A stretch of DNA of 64,000 bases, from contig CAIWCD010000044.1 of NCBI GenBank assembly GCA_903911145.1, positions 1 to 64,000 of the forward strand, given 5' to 3'. Position numbers and translations under genes: made by a program. Below, in pieces: positions 62,961 through 64,000 of the stretch. How positions within the stretch are numbered: position 1 is the first letter of the stretch; each line of letters begins with the position of its first letter. The stretch comes from an uncultured delta proteobacterium (GTDB lineage Bacteria; Myxococcota; Myxococcia; Myxococcales; 40CM-4-68-19). Below the pieces are notes generated by a model. That model saw only the letters and a list, made by a program, of their open reading frames with translations. It ran no database searches and was not told the DNA's origin.

Positions 62961-64000
62961 TTGGAACGCCCGCTTTATCTGAAGCTCTATCTGGCGTTCC
63001 TCGGTGTGCTGTTTGCGATCGCGGTCATCGCTGCGGCCGCTGCCATGCTGCTGGCGCACAGCTTTCCGCTCGTGCGCGCAGGTCCTCGCGTGGCGCTGCA
63101 CCTCTCTCGCTCGTTGCCGACTCCAGACAATCTGGCGCAGTTGCAGCGCGAGGTCGGGCAGGCGGGCGAGGAGCTGGGGCTCGACATCGCGGTGGTTGGT
63201 CTCGACGGAAAGGAGCTTGCGCACGCGGGTCCGCACATCGAACCGCCGAGCGTCGAGGAGCTGCAGCATCTGCGCATGCCCGCGTGGGTCTCTCCGGGAC
63301 TCGTCTCGGCGCCGCTGCGCAAGCAGACCCAGGCCGATGCCGCGCGGGCCGCCGAGGAGCGCAAGCGCGCAGTCGAGGCAGAGCATCCTCCGGTGCGACT
63401 GCCAGCGCTGGGTGGTCCGCCGCCGTCGCGATTCGCGCCGCCACCCGATGGGCTTGGACCGGCGCGCTCGTGGGGCGACGAGCCGTCGTGGGCAGATCCC
63501 GAGCCGCCGCTGGCGATCGTGCTGGTGCGCGTTCCCGTTCCGGTGAACCCCACGCAGGTCTGGGGCGTGCGCACGCTCTTTATTCTGCTGGGCGCGCTGG
63601 TGGTCGCCGCGGCGCTGCTCTATCCGCTGTCGCGTTCCATCACGCGTCCGCTCGAGCAGCTCACGCACGCCGCAGAGGCGTTCGGCAACGGAGAGCTCTC
63701 CCGGCGCTCCGGTATCGCTGCCGCCGACGAGGTGGGACGGCTCGCGCGCAGCTTCGACGAGATGGCTGCGCGCATCGAGCGGGCCCGGCGCGCCGAGAAA
63801 GAGCTGCTCGCCAATGTCTCCCACGAGCTGCGCACGCCTCTGGCCCGTCTCACGGTCGCGCTCGAGCTGATCGAGCCGCCGCCGGGGCCCGCGGGCGATT
63901 CCGTGCGCAAGCGCCTCGCTGGGCTCGGAGAGGAGATCACCGAGCTCAACAATCTGGTCGCGGATGTGCTCACGCAGAGCCGCCTCGAGCTGGCAGAGTT
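62961..64000 (+). CDS. HAMP sensor histidine kinase, CpxA-like (cut by window end)
   Basis: A TTG start at 62961 follows GAGGG by 7 bp. The frame is open to the window end, about 346 codons. It has a first helix (LAFLGVLFAIAVIAAAAAML), an approximately 165-residue periplasmic region rich in Pro/Ala, a second helix (TLFILLGALVVAAALLYPL), a HAMP domain and a HisKA domain with phospho-His in LLANVSHELRTPLARL. The HATPase lies beyond the window. It should phosphorylate the adjacent OmpR-type regulator, with the Spy-like protein as periplasmic modulator. Confidence 0.9.
   Translation, partial: MERPLYLKLYLAFLGVLFAIAVIAAAAAMLLAHSFPLVRAGPRVALHLSRSLPTPDNLAQLQREVGQAGEELGLDIAVVGLDGKELAHAGPHIEPPSVEELQHLRMPAWVSPGLVSAPLRKQTQADAARAAEERKRAVEAEHPPVRLPALGGPPPSRFAPPPDGLGPARSWGDEPSWADPEPPLAIVLVRVPVPVNPTQVWGVRTLFILLGALVVAAALLYPLSRSITRPLEQLTHAAEAFGNGELSRRSGIAAADEVGRLARSFDEMAARIERARRAEKELLANVSHELRTPLARLTVALELIEPPPGPAGDSVRKRLAGLGEEITELNNLVADVLTQSRLELAE

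Overview
This window looks like chromosomal DNA of a high-GC, Gram-negative, signalling-rich bacterium. The best guess is the Myxococcota or a related former deltaproteobacterial lineage. That guess rests on gene content: two eukaryote-type Ser/Thr kinases, many hybrid and orphan two-component proteins, a giant Ig/FN3 lipoprotein with a Cys-rich N-terminal knot, a FecR/LysM envelope protein and a DUF481 outer-membrane protein. No marker gene fixes the taxonomy. I saw no rRNA, tRNA, CRISPR array, insertion sequence or integrase.

Layout. 1-5.5 kb is an accessory stretch: a small hypothetical gene, a hipBA toxin-antitoxin locus with three evenly spaced operators, and a two-domain peptidoglycan hydrolase gene broken by a frameshift in its Thr/Pro/Ala linker. 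5.7-10.6 kb is a redox/gas-type phosphorelay: a sigma54 response regulator facing a minus-strand cluster of UspA, a protoglobin-coupled histidine kinase, a double-receiver protein and a receiver-histidine kinase. 10.7-13.3 kb holds a divergent UbiB-like kinase and AI-2E-type permease. 13.4-21.4 kb runs on the plus strand: aldehyde dehydrogenase, adenylate cyclase, Ser/Thr kinase with a receiver-like tail, FecR protein and DUF481 barrel. 21.5-26.6 kb is a minus-strand group: PP2C phosphatase fused to a cNMP domain, M49 peptidase, MnmD-like methyltransferase and Tgt. 26.8-28.2 kb has an SDR and a small lipoprotein.

28.3-39.3 kb is the most distinctive part, a tightly packed minus-strand array for the nitrogen polymer cyanophycin. 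In transcription order it encodes cyanophycinase, a TPR protein with two cNMP domains, a 2-oxoglutarate/Fe(II) oxygenase, a degenerate relative of that oxygenase, cyanophycin synthetase, a CphA-derived Mur ligase without ATP-grasp, and a large Ser/Thr kinase. Upstream on the same strand are transaldolase, two sensor kinases, a FabH-like synthase and an acyl-CoA dehydrogenase (to 47.7 kb).

47.9-54.9 kb is one gene for a 2322-residue lipoprotein containing a 1197-bp tandem duplication. 55-57.4 kb is a CrtI/RetSat-like oxidoreductase with its TetR regulator and a matching promoter operator. 57.5-64 kb is housekeeping: prfB with its programmed +1 frameshift, a monooxygenase-fold protein, TrmJ-like methyltransferase, an EEP phosphoesterase, purC, then a Spy/CpxP - OmpR regulator - HAMP kinase envelope-stress operon cut by the window end.

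The genes suggest a cyclic-nucleotide theme (one cyclase, and two proteins with cNMP domains but no DNA-binding domain) alongside carbon/nitrogen storage control. That linkage is inferred from proximity only.
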